A stretch of 64,000 nt of DNA from Gp6-AA40 sp963742105 (GTDB lineage: Bacteria; Acidobacteriota; Vicinamibacteria; Vicinamibacterales; UBA2999). The stretch lies in NCBI GenBank assembly GCA_963742105.1, contig CAVUKN010000005.1, forward strand, positions 806,001-870,000, read 5' to 3'. The notes below the pieces were generated by a model, which did no database searches, was not told the DNA's origin, and saw only the letters and a program-made list of their open reading frames with translations. Of the stretch, positions 24,930-34,342 are shown piece by piece. The number at the start of each line of letters is the position of its first letter. The first letter of the stretch is position 1. The translations under genes were made by a program, and so were the position numbers.

Positions 24930-27488
24930 GTGAGCGGTCCTGACACCGCCGCACCGTATTGGAGTCGCGACCTGGACGATCTCAGCACATCGCTGGGATC
25001 GGGTTCGAACGGGCTCACGGCGGCGCGTGCCGCGGAGCAATTCGCAGTCGTCGGTCCAAATAGCGTGGAGGACGCACAGCGTCTCGGCCCGTTGCGCCTG
25101 CTCTGGAGGCAGGTTGAGAGCCCTCTCGTGCTCATCCTGATCTTCGCCGCTGCGCTCTCGCTCAGCCTTGCCGAGTGGGTCGACGCGGCGATCATCCTCG
25201 CGATTGTGATTGGCTCGACGCTCCTCGGCTTCTACCAGGAGTACCGGGCTTCTGCGGCGGTCGAGGAGTTGAAGAAGCGCCTCGCGCTCACCTGCCGCGT
25301 GGTGCGCGACGGCGTCGAAGGGACCGTGCGCGCCGACGTGCTCGTGCCTGGTGACCTCCTCGTGCTCTCGGCGGGTAACCTGATTCCCGCGGACGGCCGA
25401 ATCCTCGAGGCGAGGGACTTCCTCGTCAGCGAGGCGAGCATGACCGGCGAGTCGTTTCCGGTCGAGAAGCAGCCCGGCGTCGTACCCGCTGACACGCCAC
25501 TCGCCCAGCGAACGAATGTCGTCTTTCTCGGCGCGTCGGTGCGCAGCGGCACGGCGAGGGTCCTGGTCACTGAAACCGGGCGGCGCACAGCGTTCGGCGC
25601 CATCGCCGCACGGCTGCGCGCGCGGGAGCCGGAAACCAACTTCGCCCGCGGACTTCGGCAGTTCGGCTACCTCTTAATCCGGGCAATGGTCGTGATCGTC
25701 CTTTCCGTCCTGACGGTGAACCTCCTGCTCCACCGTCCGCTCGTCGAGTCGCTGCTCTTCTCAGTCGCCCTCGCCGTCGGGCTCTCGCCTGAACTGCTGC
25801 CTGCGATCGTGAGCGTTACGCTCGCGGCCGGCGCGCGCGCCATGAGCAAGCAGGGCGTCATCGTCCGCCGCCTGGACGCGATCGAGAACCTGGGGAGCAT
25901 GACCGTCCTCTGCACGGACAAGACCGGCACGCTGACCGAAGGGACGATTGTTCTCGCCGACGCCACCGATCCGACGGGACGCCCGTCGGCCGCCGTCCGG
26001 CAACTCGCGTTCCTCAACGCCTCCTTCGAGACCGGCATCGACAACCCGATCGACGCGGCGATCGTGTCGGCCGGCGAGCAGGCGGGGCTGTCGACCGCCG
26101 GCCACGCGAAGATTGACGAGATCCCCTACGACTTCCTCAGGAAGTGCCTGACGATCGTGATGGCTGAGGGAGGCGACGCTGATCGACATCTTGTCGTCAC
26201 CAAGGGCGCGTTCTCGAACGTGCTCTCGTGTTGCACCCAGGTGGAGCAGGACGGCGCGACGCTCGCGCTGACGGATACCGTGGCGGCCGACCTTGCCGCG
26301 TATTACGAGTCGAAAGGGAAAGCGGGATTCCGCGTGCTGGCGCTCGCGACGCGTGCCGTGTTGGCGAAGGGCGCCTATCAGCGCGACGACGAGACGGGAA
26401 TGGTCTTCGCGGGTTTTCTGCTCTTCCTCGACCCGGCCAAGGCCGACGCCGCCCGCGTGCTCGGCGACCTCGCGAAGTTGCATGTCGACGTGAAGGTCAT
26501 CACGGGCGACAACCGGTTTGTGACGGGCCATCTCGCCGAGACCGTCGGGCTCGACCCGACGTCGATGCTCACCGGTGACGCGCTGGCGAAGCTGGACGAT
26601 GAAGCGCTCTGGCACGCGGCGCCCAAAACCTCACTCTTCGCAGAAATCGATCCGCAGCAGAAAGAGCGCATCGTCCGTGCGCTCCAGCGCACGGGTCACT
26701 CGGTCGGCTACCTGGGCGACGGGATCAACGATGCCCCGGCGTTGCATGCGGCCGACGTCGGCATTTCGGTCGATCAGGCCGTGGACGTTGCCCGCGAAAG
26801 CGCCGACATCATTCTGTTGAAGCGTGACCTCGATGTCCTGCGCACAGGCGTCGAAGACGGCCGCCGCACGTTTGCGAATACGCTCAAGTACATCTCGATT
26901 ACGACGAGCGCGAACTTCGGCAACATGGTCAGCATGGCGATCGCGGCGCCGCTCCTGCCGTTCCTGCCGCTGGTCGCCAAGCAGATCCTGCTCAACAACT
27001 TCCTCTCCGACGTGCCGTCGATGGCGATCTCGACCGACCGCGTTGACCGCGAGCGCGTCACGCACCCGCAGCGCTGGGACATCACGCAGGTGCGTCGCTA
27101 TATGATCGTGTTCGGGCTCGTCAGCTCCATCTTCGACCTCCTGACCTTCGCCGCGCTACTCCTGGTGTTCCGCGCCGGTGAGGCCACATTCCAGACGACA
27201 TGGTTCGTGGTGTCGCTGCTCACCGAGCTCGGCGTCGTGCTCATCCTGCGTACGCGCGGGCCCGCGTGGCGCAGCCGGCCGAGTGCGCTGCTGCTGTGGA
27301 CGACGGTCGCGGCCACGGTGTTCGCCCTCGCCGTGCCGTTCTTTGGGTCGTGGTCGACGCTGTTCGGGTTTGTGCCGCTCTCGGCTCTGGAGATGGGCAC
27401 CGTCGCCGGAATCGTGGCGGCCTACCTGGCGGCTACCGAGGCGACGAAGCGTTGGTTCTTCCGGCCCAGCGGCCCAACCCCCGCCTGA
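24930..27488 (+). CDS. magnesium-translocating P-type ATPase (MgtA/MgtB family)
   Basis: The 852-residue protein begins at GTG 24930. Actuator motif is TGES (172-175), the phosphorylation site is Asp330 in DKTGTLTEG, and the hinge motif is GDGINDAPAL (about 596). Transmembrane helices lie in pairs at about 65-105 and 240-290, with a C-terminal bundle from about 660 that includes FLPLVAKQILLNNFLSDVPS, typical of Mg2+ importers. All catalytic residues are present. It should bring Mg2+ into the cell at ATP cost. No MgtC or CorA gene and no obvious leader/riboswitch was found in the ~100 bases upstream. Confidence 0.9.
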   Translation: MSGPDTAAPYWSRDLDDLSTSLGSGSNGLTAARAAEQFAVVGPNSVEDAQRLGPLRLLWRQVESPLVLILIFAAALSLSLAEWVDAAIILAIVIGSTLLGFYQEYRASAAVEELKKRLALTCRVVRDGVEGTVRADVLVPGDLLVLSAGNLIPADGRILEARDFLVSEASMTGESFPVEKQPGVVPADTPLAQRTNVVFLGASVRSGTARVLVTETGRRTAFGAIAARLRAREPETNFARGLRQFGYLLIRAMVVIVLSVLTVNLLLHRPLVESLLFSVALAVGLSPELLPAIVSVTLAAGARAMSKQGVIVRRLDAIENLGSMTVLCTDKTGTLTEGTIVLADATDPTGRPSAAVRQLAFLNASFETGIDNPIDAAIVSAGEQAGLSTAGHAKIDEIPYDFLRKCLTIVMAEGGDADRHLVVTKGAFSNVLSCCTQVEQDGATLALTDTVAADLAAYYESKGKAGFRVLALATRAVLAKGAYQRDDETGMVFAGFLLFLDPAKADAARVLGDLAKLHVDVKVITGDNRFVTGHLAETVGLDPTSMLTGDALAKLDDEALWHAAPKTSLFAEIDPQQKERIVRALQRTGHSVGYLGDGINDAPALHAADVGISVDQAVDVARESADIILLKRDLDVLRTGVEDGRRTFANTLKYISITTSANFGNMVSMAIAAPLLPFLPLVAKQILLNNFLSDVPSMAISTDRVDRERVTHPQRWDITQVRRYMIVFGLVSSIFDLLTFAALLLVFRAGEATFQTTWFVVSLLTELGVVLILRTRGPAWRSRPSALLLWTTVAATVFALAVPFFGSWSTLFGFVPLSALEMGTVAGIVAAYLAATEATKRWFFRPSGPTPA

Positions 27489-27535
27489 CGACTGGGGGAC
27501 GATTTCCGGGAGCACTCGCCGCTAATCCAATTCCA

Positions 27536-27950
27536 TCACGTAGGCTCAGGTGCGATCAGCAGGCGGTGGGAGCACCAGTATCCCGGGAGCATCGGCAGCC
27601 AGAAGCTCAGTCCCCGAAAGTGCAAGGTGGCAGACAAGGCAACGGCAACATCGATCCCCACCATCCGTAGCATCAACACCGACGTAGCCTCGAATGTCCC
27701 GAGCCCGCCGGGCACGATCCCCATCGTCCGGAACAGGCTGGCGATCATGAAACTAATGAAGACGCCGCCGGGCGGCGCCGTCACGCCTAACGCCCGAATG
27801 AGCACCCGGAACGTCGCCGCATCGAGAAGCACGATCGCGCCTTGAAGCCCGATCGCTCTCGACAGGAGTTGCGGACTGCGGACCAGACGCACGTCCGCAG
27901 CGGACATGAAGTCCAATATCGTCGAGAGTCCCGGGATCTTCTGGAGGATG
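27536..27950 (-). pseudogene. C-terminal relic of a lysylphosphatidylglycerol-synthase-type transmembrane protein
   Basis: About 138 codons from LQKIPGLSTI to the TGA at 27536. They include AADVRLVRSP, the helices GAIVLLDAATFRVLIRALG and FISFMIASLFRTMGIVPGGLGTFEA. The last is the PxGxGxxE-type signature of the LPG_synthase_TM (UPF0104/MprF flippase-like) family. At least the N-terminal half is absent and no start codon with a ribosome site precedes it. The break is next to a relic of a different gene. Confidence 0.75.
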
Positions 27951-28150
27951 CCACACGATCGTTGCGAGCACGCTCTCGATCGCGGTCAGCACCTCCTGGG
28001 TATGAACGACCCATTCGTTGGAGGCTTGCGATCGCTGGTCCGTGCGGTGGACGACCCACCCCACGGACACGACCGCGATGATGGCCAGTACAGCCGCTCC
28101 GTGAAGTGTGCGTGATCCCCACTGGATTACCGAACAGAAGTCCGCATGAA
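27951..28150 (-). pseudogene. N-terminal relic of a CHASE3-domain sensor protein
   Basis: The minus frame reads GSRTLHGAAVLAIIAVVSVG (a transmembrane helix) and then RSQASNEWVVHTQEVLTAIE, the start of a CHASE3 periplasmic sensor domain. It is cut after about 60 residues and continues in another frame into the lysylphosphatidylglycerol-synthase relic. The rest of the domain and the expected kinase are missing. Confidence 0.65.
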
Positions 28151-28196
28151 GACAGCCCGGCTCAGAGCTGACCTGTGGATGGAAATACCGATCGAC

Positions 28197-28583
28197 TCAG
28201 CGAGCGCTTCGGTAGTGTTCCTTCACCTTCGCGACAATCTGCGGATCTGTGAGCTTGTCCGTGCTCTCGACCGCCACAATGCGCTCAGACGGCCCCTTGG
28301 ATCGACCGAGACGCTCCTTCAGCTGCAGCTTCGCTTCACCAGGCCCGAAAAGCAGGAGCGCGTCCGGCTCGCCAAGCTGACCGATGACATCGTCGTAATA
28401 CCGGCCAAGGTCCTGGTTGTGGCGCTCCTCGTACTTCTTCTCCCCGCCACCCTCCAGAGAGCCTGAGTAGTGCGGGTGCGCCCCAACATCCGATGTAAGT
28501 GTTGTGGTGGTGACTTCACCCGCCGCGACGAACACGATGACAGCCTTCTTGTGGTCGATCCATACTCCCACGTCGTGACTCAT
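28197..28583 (-). CDS. conserved hypothetical protein (translational-machinery/baeRF-like)
   Basis: A 128-residue protein from ATG 28583 with AGGAAG upstream; the longer frame to 28925 is polar nonsense. Phrases such as VGVWIDHKKAVIVFV, EKKYEERHNQDLGRYYDDVI, LLLFGPGEAKLQLKERL and TDKLTDPQIVAKVKEHY fit a family often labelled translational machinery protein, distantly related to archaeal-type release-factor (baeRF) domains. I give this from memory. A ribosome-associated stress role is possible but unproven. It lies in the island of stress-type genes. Confidence 0.6.
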   Translation of the reverse strand: MSHDVGVWIDHKKAVIVFVAAGEVTTTTLTSDVGAHPHYSGSLEGGGEKKYEERHNQDLGRYYDDVIGQLGEPDALLLFGPGEAKLQLKERLGRSKGPSERIVAVESTDKLTDPQIVAKVKEHYRSAR

Positions 28584-28798
28584 GGCACTTCCTACGCGCG
28601 GCCAGCTTCGACAGGCGGAACTCGCCATTGAATGGCCGCAGCTGGTCTCTAAATCCTTGAATGATGCGCGGCGCATGGCACAATTCGCTGTCTTCTTTCG
28701 CACACCTGGAGATGGGCTCAGGGATGTCCTGACCTTTCCACGGTCGTGATCCTTCGGGCGGAGTTCACACGGCTGGGCGGCTGTCGCCCTGCCAGAAT

Positions 28799-29190
28799 GG
28801 CGCTGCATCGGCCACCACCTGCGCCCGTTCCATCGATCTCCACGCGTTTCTGGATTCGGCGGGAGTGTCGCGCCCCGTCCAGCGGTTCTCACGGGGCGCC
28901 CGGGTGTTTGCGCGGCGCGGCCCACCTGCCTGCGTCTTCTATCTGCAGAAGGGCAGCGTGGCGCTTTCCATTGTGGCGCCCACAGGCAAGGAAGCGGTCG
29001 TCGCGATGTTCATCCCAGCCGCGGCTCTCTCAAGGGGACCCTCGCGGAGATGATTGGGACAACACGCTCACGCACGAACTTCTTCATGAACACGTTCCGA
29101 CGACTCGGACTCATCGAGTACAACGGCGGCCTCAAGATCGACAACTCATTGCTCCAGCGTCATGCTCCACGACTGAATCCGACAGCGTCA
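28799..29190 (+). pseudogene. Crp/Fnr-family regulator with internal deletion and frameshift
   Basis: The first frame encodes the start of a cyclic-nucleotide-binding-type domain (DLHAFLDSAGVSRPVQRF, VFYLQKGSVALSIV, TGKEAVVAMF). A second frame gives the end of the Crp-type helix-turn-helix (GTLAEMIGTTRSRTNFFMN, LGLIEYNGGLKIDNSLL). Compared with the intact paralogue at 39313-39969, about 90-100 residues between GKEAVVAM and LAEMIGTT are gone and the frame is shifted. It cannot make a working regulator. Confidence 0.8.
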
Positions 29191-29994
29191 TTAGTCGTTG
29201 CGTCTTGCACTGGGCCTCTCCCTGACTTTACCGTCCATCGATAAGAGAGCCGGCGATGTCGGAAGGGTGACTGCGACGCGCGTCCCCTGACCGGGCACCG
29301 AGCGGATGACCATCCGCCCACCGGTCATGTCTACACGCTCGCGCATGCTCAGTAGACCGAGACCCGCGCTACCGTTCGAGCCGCCGGCGAACCCTTTCCC
29401 GTCATCCTCGACATGTAGATGGATACGCTGCTGATCGCGGGTCAAGTACACCGTCGCCGTCCTCGCGCCGCTGTGTTTGACGACGTTCTGCAGCGCCTCC
29501 TGCGTCACGCGGAACAAACAAAGCGCTGCGTCGGGCGAGACACCGTGGCTTCCCGCACCTTGCCGGAACTCGATTCGAACGCTATGTTGACTGGCCACGT
29601 CATGGCAGAGACCTGCGATGGCCGGCGAGAGCCCGAGCAGTTCAAGTTTCGGCGGGTGAAGGTCATGCGAGAGGCAGTGGACGTCGCGACCGATGTCCCT
29701 GGCCCGTTCGGACAGTCTGGCAAGACCCTCGGCGAGCGCTGGGGACACCTCACCAGCCTGCGCGCCAAGGCCCTCGATCTCCATACACAACAGCGAGAGC
29801 TTCTGGCCCAGGTTGTCGTGCAAATCGCGGGCGATGCGGTGGCGTTCTGATTCTTGCGCCGCGATGAGGCGCCCCGCCAGAACAGCTGCCTCTCGGTCAT
29901 TCGAACGGAGTACCGCCTCGCCGTTGCGCCGCGCACGTGCAGCGCCGCGGATTCGGACCCGTGGAGTCGGCAACGTTGAGCAAGTTGTATTCAT
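29191..29994 (-). CDS. compact NarL-family histidine kinase without a sensor domain
   Basis: The 267-residue protein has GGAGAG six bases before ATG 29994. A short basic N terminus leads straight into a HisKA_3 domain (phospho-His in ARDLHDNLGQ) and an ATPase domain (EALQNVVKHSG N-box, DDGKGFAGG, GLGLLSMRERVD). No PAS, GAF or transmembrane part precedes it, so input must come from a partner protein, or the 5' part has been lost. No response regulator is adjacent. It converges on the Crp/Fnr relic. Confidence 0.85.
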   Translation of the reverse strand: MNTTCSTLPTPRVRIRGAARARRNGEAVLRSNDREAAVLAGRLIAAQESERHRIARDLHDNLGQKLSLLCMEIEGLGAQAGEVSPALAEGLARLSERARDIGRDVHCLSHDLHPPKLELLGLSPAIAGLCHDVASQHSVRIEFRQGAGSHGVSPDAALCLFRVTQEALQNVVKHSGARTATVYLTRDQQRIHLHVEDDGKGFAGGSNGSAGLGLLSMRERVDMTGGRMVIRSVPGQGTRVAVTLPTSPALLSMDGKVRERPSARRND

Positions 29995-30257
29995 GTCGCT
30001 CTCCGGCGATTCAGGCGCATCAGGGCTTCTACCTGGAGCTGACGGGCGCGGCTACTGCACAGCATGGGTAGAGTGAACAGAGGGAACCAACCCAGAGAGT
30101 GGCCGACGCGCCCCAGAATCCGCTGTCACCTCTTGCACACCTCGAATTTGCCGAACACGCGCGTAGGTCCGACGCCCATGGGTCGGTGGTCCTGCGGTGA
30201 GCGGGGGCGGAATGGTAGATTGCATGGGCCGCGTTCACAGCTTGCCAGGAGAGAGCG

Positions 30258-31397
30258 ATGAAGAAGCTGGTGCTCTTGATGATTGTGTTGGCCCTGACTT
30301 CTGCCAGCGTGCTCCATGGCCAGGAGATGGCTGGTGCATGGCAGGGGACGCTGCAGCCGGCCGCTGGCGGACCCGCGTTGCGGCTCGTCGTTCAGCTCTC
30401 ACAGGCGGCTGACCAGACGTGGCAGGCGCGGATGTACAGCATCGACCAGGGCGGTCAACCGATCAACGGAGCGGTGACGCTCCAGGGGTCGGTGGTGAAG
30501 ATCGCTGTTCCCGGAATTGGCGGCACGTTCGAAGGCCGATTGAGCGACGATCGGAACTCGATCGCGGGAACCTGGACGCAAGGCGCGTCCTCGCCGCTGA
30601 ATCTGGTGCGGGCGACGCCGGCCACCGCCTGGGCGATCCCGGCGCCGCCGCCTCCGCCAGCGCCAATGGCCGCCAATGCCAACCTGGTGTTCGAGGTGGC
30701 CACGATCAAGCCGTCCAGTCCTGAAACGCGAGGACAGTCCATTCTCGTGGGACGAGGCGGAAGTAATCTCTTCACAACCACGAACACGACGTTGAACGAC
30801 ATCATCACCTTCGCCTACGACATTCATCTGCGTCAGGTCATGGGCGGACCGTCGTGGCTCGAATCGGATCGATTTGATATCACCGCAAAGCCAGAACAGC
30901 AGGGCATACCCAACATTGCGCAGTTGCGGACGATGGTGCAGAAGCTCCTCGCGGAGCGGTTTGGTCTCGCCTTTCATCGCGAGAAGAGAGAGATGCCGGT
31001 GTACGTGCTCACCGTTGGCAAAGGCACACCGAAGCTGACGAAAAACGAGAACGGTGGCCTGCTTCCCGGTTTTGGCGGACGGGGCCCGGGCTCGATCGGC
31101 GTGCAGAACTCGACGATGGCGGAGTTTGCCGGGTTCCTGCAGGCGAGAGTCCTGGATCGGCCGGTGGTCGATCAGACGGGCATCACCGGCAAGTTCGATT
31201 TCACGCTGGTGTGGAGGCCGGATGTCGCGCAGCTCGGCCCCCCGGGCGCCGCTCCAACGCAGCTTCCTCCGGACGTCGAAGCGCGCCCCGATCTCTTTAC
31301 CGCCATTCAGGAGCAGATCGGGTTGAAGCTGGAAAGCTCGAGGGCGCCCGTGGAGGTGTACGTGATCGATAAGGTGCAGAAGCCGTCTGAGAATTAG
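30258..31397 (+). CDS. TIGR03435-family secreted protein with N-terminal extension
   Basis: A 379-residue exported protein (signal peptide to about residue 22, AGGAGAG before the ATG). Residues 25-120 form a beta-rich domain (MAGAWQGTLQP, VKIAVPGIGGTFEGRLSDDR, SIAGTWTQG). After a Pro-rich linker (PAPPPPPAP) comes the TIGR03435 region (about 145-375): FEVATIKPSSPETR, NDIITFAYDI, GGPSWLESDRFDI, LLAERFGLAFHREKREMP, DRPVVDQTGITGKFDF and VEVYVIDKVQKPSEN. TIGR03435 proteins are abundant in soil Acidobacteriota and uncharacterised. The extra N-terminal domain is notable. Confidence 0.85.
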   Translation: MKKLVLLMIVLALTSASVLHGQEMAGAWQGTLQPAAGGPALRLVVQLSQAADQTWQARMYSIDQGGQPINGAVTLQGSVVKIAVPGIGGTFEGRLSDDRNSIAGTWTQGASSPLNLVRATPATAWAIPAPPPPPAPMAANANLVFEVATIKPSSPETRGQSILVGRGGSNLFTTTNTTLNDIITFAYDIHLRQVMGGPSWLESDRFDITAKPEQQGIPNIAQLRTMVQKLLAERFGLAFHREKREMPVYVLTVGKGTPKLTKNENGGLLPGFGGRGPGSIGVQNSTMAEFAGFLQARVLDRPVVDQTGITGKFDFTLVWRPDVAQLGPPGAAPTQLPPDVEARPDLFTAIQEQIGLKLESSRAPVEVYVIDKVQKPSEN

Positions 31398-31657
31398 CTA
31401 GCACTGGATCCGACGTCCAGTTGATTCGAACACGCACGGAACGCGAGCCGAGATGCCCGTCGTCGTCGACGCCTTTCAATCCGGTCCGCTACAGTGAGCC
31501 GCTAAGCAGAGACGATCCCGCGTTCGACGGTCTTTGGAGATCGACGTTCCGAGCATCGTCGCGATCGAAGCTGGAATACCCGCTTCACCTGCGGACTGCC
31601 ATTAAGGGGAAGTGCACTTCGGTCGCGGTGCATTCCTGTCGGCGCGCCCTGCGAGCG

Positions 31658-32512
31658 TCAGGAACCATTGGCGCCGGTTCGTAGCCGAGCCAAATCGGTA
31701 TGTGCCGGTGTACCCGCGTCCACCTTGACCATTCGGTAATAGGTGTAGGGCGTACCTGGGAAAAGAACCACCTCGGCGTACAGACCAACCGATTCGGCGT
31801 GCTTCTGCAGCAAGGTGCTATTGATGAGACTGCCACGGAAGGAGGGTCGATCGACATTCGGGTCGCGATGCCGCTGACGACGCCGAGTCCACGTCAACCG
31901 GCTGCGCCATGGCGACACGAGTGTCGTGGGTACCTGAAATGCCACCAGTCCCCCCGGCTTGAGCACCCTCGCCATTTCCGACACGTAGTTCAGCGTCAAC
32001 TGTGCACTCGGCAGGTGTTGAAAGACGATGAACGAAAACACGAGATCGAAAGTACTGTCGGCGAATGCGGCGAGGTTGACGCCCGACACCACGTCGTAGC
32101 GAATTGATGGCGTAAGACGCCGCGCCTTCTCCACCATCGCAGGAGAAACATCAACCCCGATCGTGTCAGGCGCGAGTGCTGCCAGCCGACGTGTCAGGCG
32201 TCCGAGACCGCAGCCAATTTCCAGGACCTTCCACTCGCGACGAGGGCTGATGTGCAACGCCGACAGCATGTCGTCGACGACTGCGCGCCCGGTGTCGAAG
32301 AACCGATTTTCGTCGATTCGCGCCGGGTCGGCGAAGTCCTCCCACGTCAGCACGTAGTAATGCGCGTTTTGAGACGCCATGGCGTCCCAGTCTTCGCGCA
32401 TCGCTTTCTGCCACTCCTTCACAGGTCCCCTGCCCGATTCGATTGTAGCGGCGACTGCTCGAGCCGAGCAACGTGGCGACGGCGCCCTGGCCGTGATCCG
32501 GTCACTGGTCAT
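31658..32512 (-). CDS. class I SAM-dependent methyltransferase
   Basis: A 284-residue protein with a Rossmann-type SAM motif VLEIGCGLGRLTRRLA, the acidic strand-2 end (IGVDVSP) and a post-motif LVFSFIVFQHL, as in UbiE/COQ5-like type 11 methyltransferases. Its ATG overlaps the stop of the upstream glycosyltransferase (ATGA), so it is translationally coupled and probably modifies the same glycan or lipid. An inner GTG before KEWQKAMREDW is an alternative start. Confidence 0.82.
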   Translation of the reverse strand: MTSDRITARAPSPRCSARAVAATIESGRGPVKEWQKAMREDWDAMASQNAHYYVLTWEDFADPARIDENRFFDTGRAVVDDMLSALHISPRREWKVLEIGCGLGRLTRRLAALAPDTIGVDVSPAMVEKARRLTPSIRYDVVSGVNLAAFADSTFDLVFSFIVFQHLPSAQLTLNYVSEMARVLKPGGLVAFQVPTTLVSPWRSRLTWTRRRQRHRDPNVDRPSFRGSLINSTLLQKHAESVGLYAEVVLFPGTPYTYYRMVKVDAGTPAHTDLARLRTGANGS

Positions 32513-33774
32513 GCTCCCTTCCGAGCCCGGCCCCGGCTCGCCAACAGGGTGTCATGCGCCATCGTGTAGACCCGCTCAATCCTGTCGGTTGACTTGTCCC
32601 ATGTGAAATCGCTGAGTGTCTTCGCGCGGCCTGCCGCTCCCATCCGCTGGCGTAGATCGGGGTCACCCAACAAGCGAAGGATTGCCTTCGCCAGGCGATC
32701 GGGATCCCGCGGGGGAACAAGCAGGCCGTTGACGCCGTCGTCGATCACGCAACTGGTCGAACCAATGCTGGCACCAATCACGGCCGTTCCACACAACCAC
32801 GCCTCGAGATACGCAATGCCGAACGACTCTGCCACCGATGGCATGGCGAATATGTCGAGAGCGGCAAAAATCGACGGCTTGTCACTGTCCTTGAAGCCGC
32901 CCAGACATACGACGTTCGATCGTTCGCTGTCGGACAACTGGCTGAGTGCCGCCCCAACCTCAACATCACACCTGGGATCCGGGGGCAGTGGAGAACCGGC
33001 GAGCAGCAGGCGTGCGTCAGGACGGTGACGCCAGACGACCCTCATCGCCTCGATGACATCAACGGTTCCTTTGCTCGCCTGCATCCGCCCGACGTACCCG
33101 ACGACGGGGGCGTCGGCAAGTTGATGTCGCCGACGGATCGTCGCGCCGTCGGCATCAGCGAAGTCCGCCGGCTCGACCCCCGCACCTGTGACATGCACGT
33201 TGCGTTGCGACGATCGTTGTTCGATGAACTCTTTTTCGAAAGCGGTATTCGTTGCGACTGCATCGCATCTGCTGAGCATCCGCATGATGAGGCCGTAGTT
33301 CGCCCAGTCGCGTTCGATGTGCAACAAGGGAATGCCGACCAAGGCAAAGTTGCTCATGCTGCGCGCAACACATGCCTGCGCTGCCAAAGAACCGTGATAC
33401 CAGTTCATGACCGCCACGACATCGGCGCCCGCTCGCAACGTAAACAGCAGCGCCCGCAAGCTGAACGGGCTCGTCGAGAACACCTCCATGGCCTCGGCCG
33501 TCAATAACGTCCGCATCACCCTGTGAGCGCCCCGTATGTTGAACAGTCGGTTGTGAAGGGCGTACGCATTGTTCAGACGGTGAACATGGACGCCGTTGAT
33601 CACCTCGGAGGATGTGCTCCGCTCGCTCCCTTGTATCGGAAGGCAGCGGCTGTTCATCGCCAACACGCTGACCGTATGTCCTCGTGCCAGGAGTCGTTCG
33701 GAGAACTCTTTGATGTGAAGCTCGGCACCTCCCATGGCTGGGTAGTAGTCCGGTGTGATGTGAAGAATACGCAT
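32509..33774 (-). CDS. glycosyltransferase family 4 (GT-B fold)
   Basis: The 421-residue protein has the N-terminal MRILHITPDYYPAMGGAE typical of GT4 and a middle linker. The C-terminal nucleotide-sugar-binding half has VVGYVGRMQASKGTVDVI and the EX7E signature in ESFGIAYLEAW, followed by GLLVPPRDPDRLA. Such enzymes transfer activated sugars during capsule, O-antigen or exopolysaccharide synthesis at the cytosolic membrane face. With the coupled methyltransferase it forms a minimal glycan-modification pair; no polymerase or flippase is nearby. Confidence 0.88.
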   Translation of the reverse strand: MRILHITPDYYPAMGGAELHIKEFSERLLARGHTVSVLAMNSRCLPIQGSERSTSSEVINGVHVHRLNNAYALHNRLFNIRGAHRVMRTLLTAEAMEVFSTSPFSLRALLFTLRAGADVVAVMNWYHGSLAAQACVARSMSNFALVGIPLLHIERDWANYGLIMRMLSRCDAVATNTAFEKEFIEQRSSQRNVHVTGAGVEPADFADADGATIRRRHQLADAPVVGYVGRMQASKGTVDVIEAMRVVWRHRPDARLLLAGSPLPPDPRCDVEVGAALSQLSDSERSNVVCLGGFKDSDKPSIFAALDIFAMPSVAESFGIAYLEAWLCGTAVIGASIGSTSCVIDDGVNGLLVPPRDPDRLAKAILRLLGDPDLRQRMGAAGRAKTLSDFTWDKSTDRIERVYTMAHDTLLASRGRARKGA

Positions 33775-34342
33775 TCGCGATCAACCGGCTGTGGGCGCCT
33801 GCGTAACAGCACGCTGTTTCGTCGTCATCGAGAAGACGTGTTCAGTACATTCGCGCGCGGTCTTTCGAGCACGCCAGCAGCCACCGGCTGAGTGCGACGG
33901 GCGAGCCTTGGGAAACAACCGCGGGCCGATCCGCTCAGCGAGCCCAATCGCTCCTGGCTCCGGGTATCGTGCATTGCGCCTAATCCAGGCGCGACGCTCA
34001 AGTGTTGCTTCACTTCTCTCGCCTTGTCGGCTCAACATCAACATCCACACAAACGACGCCCGCGGGTGACGCAAGTATCCATCGGCTCGGCGACCACGTC
34101 GGCCGACAACGATTCAGAGCTGGATCGTACCATGCGCTCGCGTACACTTCCGCGAGGTTCGCGCCGCTGTCCGTATCTTCGCGCTGCTGCATGACTATCT
34201 TCGTATCATCTTCTGAAGCTCTTCGGGGGTACCGGGCCCTTTCGATTCGTCACCTCGCATGTCGCTGCGCGTTCGCGCGAGCGGGGGGCGAGTCCAGCCC
34301 GCCGCCCTAAGTTCTTGCTTGCGCTGACGTCCAGCGAGGAGA
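33775..34342. other. 570-base region without recognisable gene
   Basis: Six frames were read. Open frames are Arg/Ser-rich shadows without family resemblance or ribosome sites. It separates divergent genes, so promoters for both should lie here. Confidence 0.45.

Noticed and set aside
34285..34310. Second tRNA-like 3' end (CGAGTCCAGCCCG)
   Set aside because: Thirteen bases match the tRNA-Asn fragment, but the T-stem does not pair and no acceptor strand follows, so it is chance.
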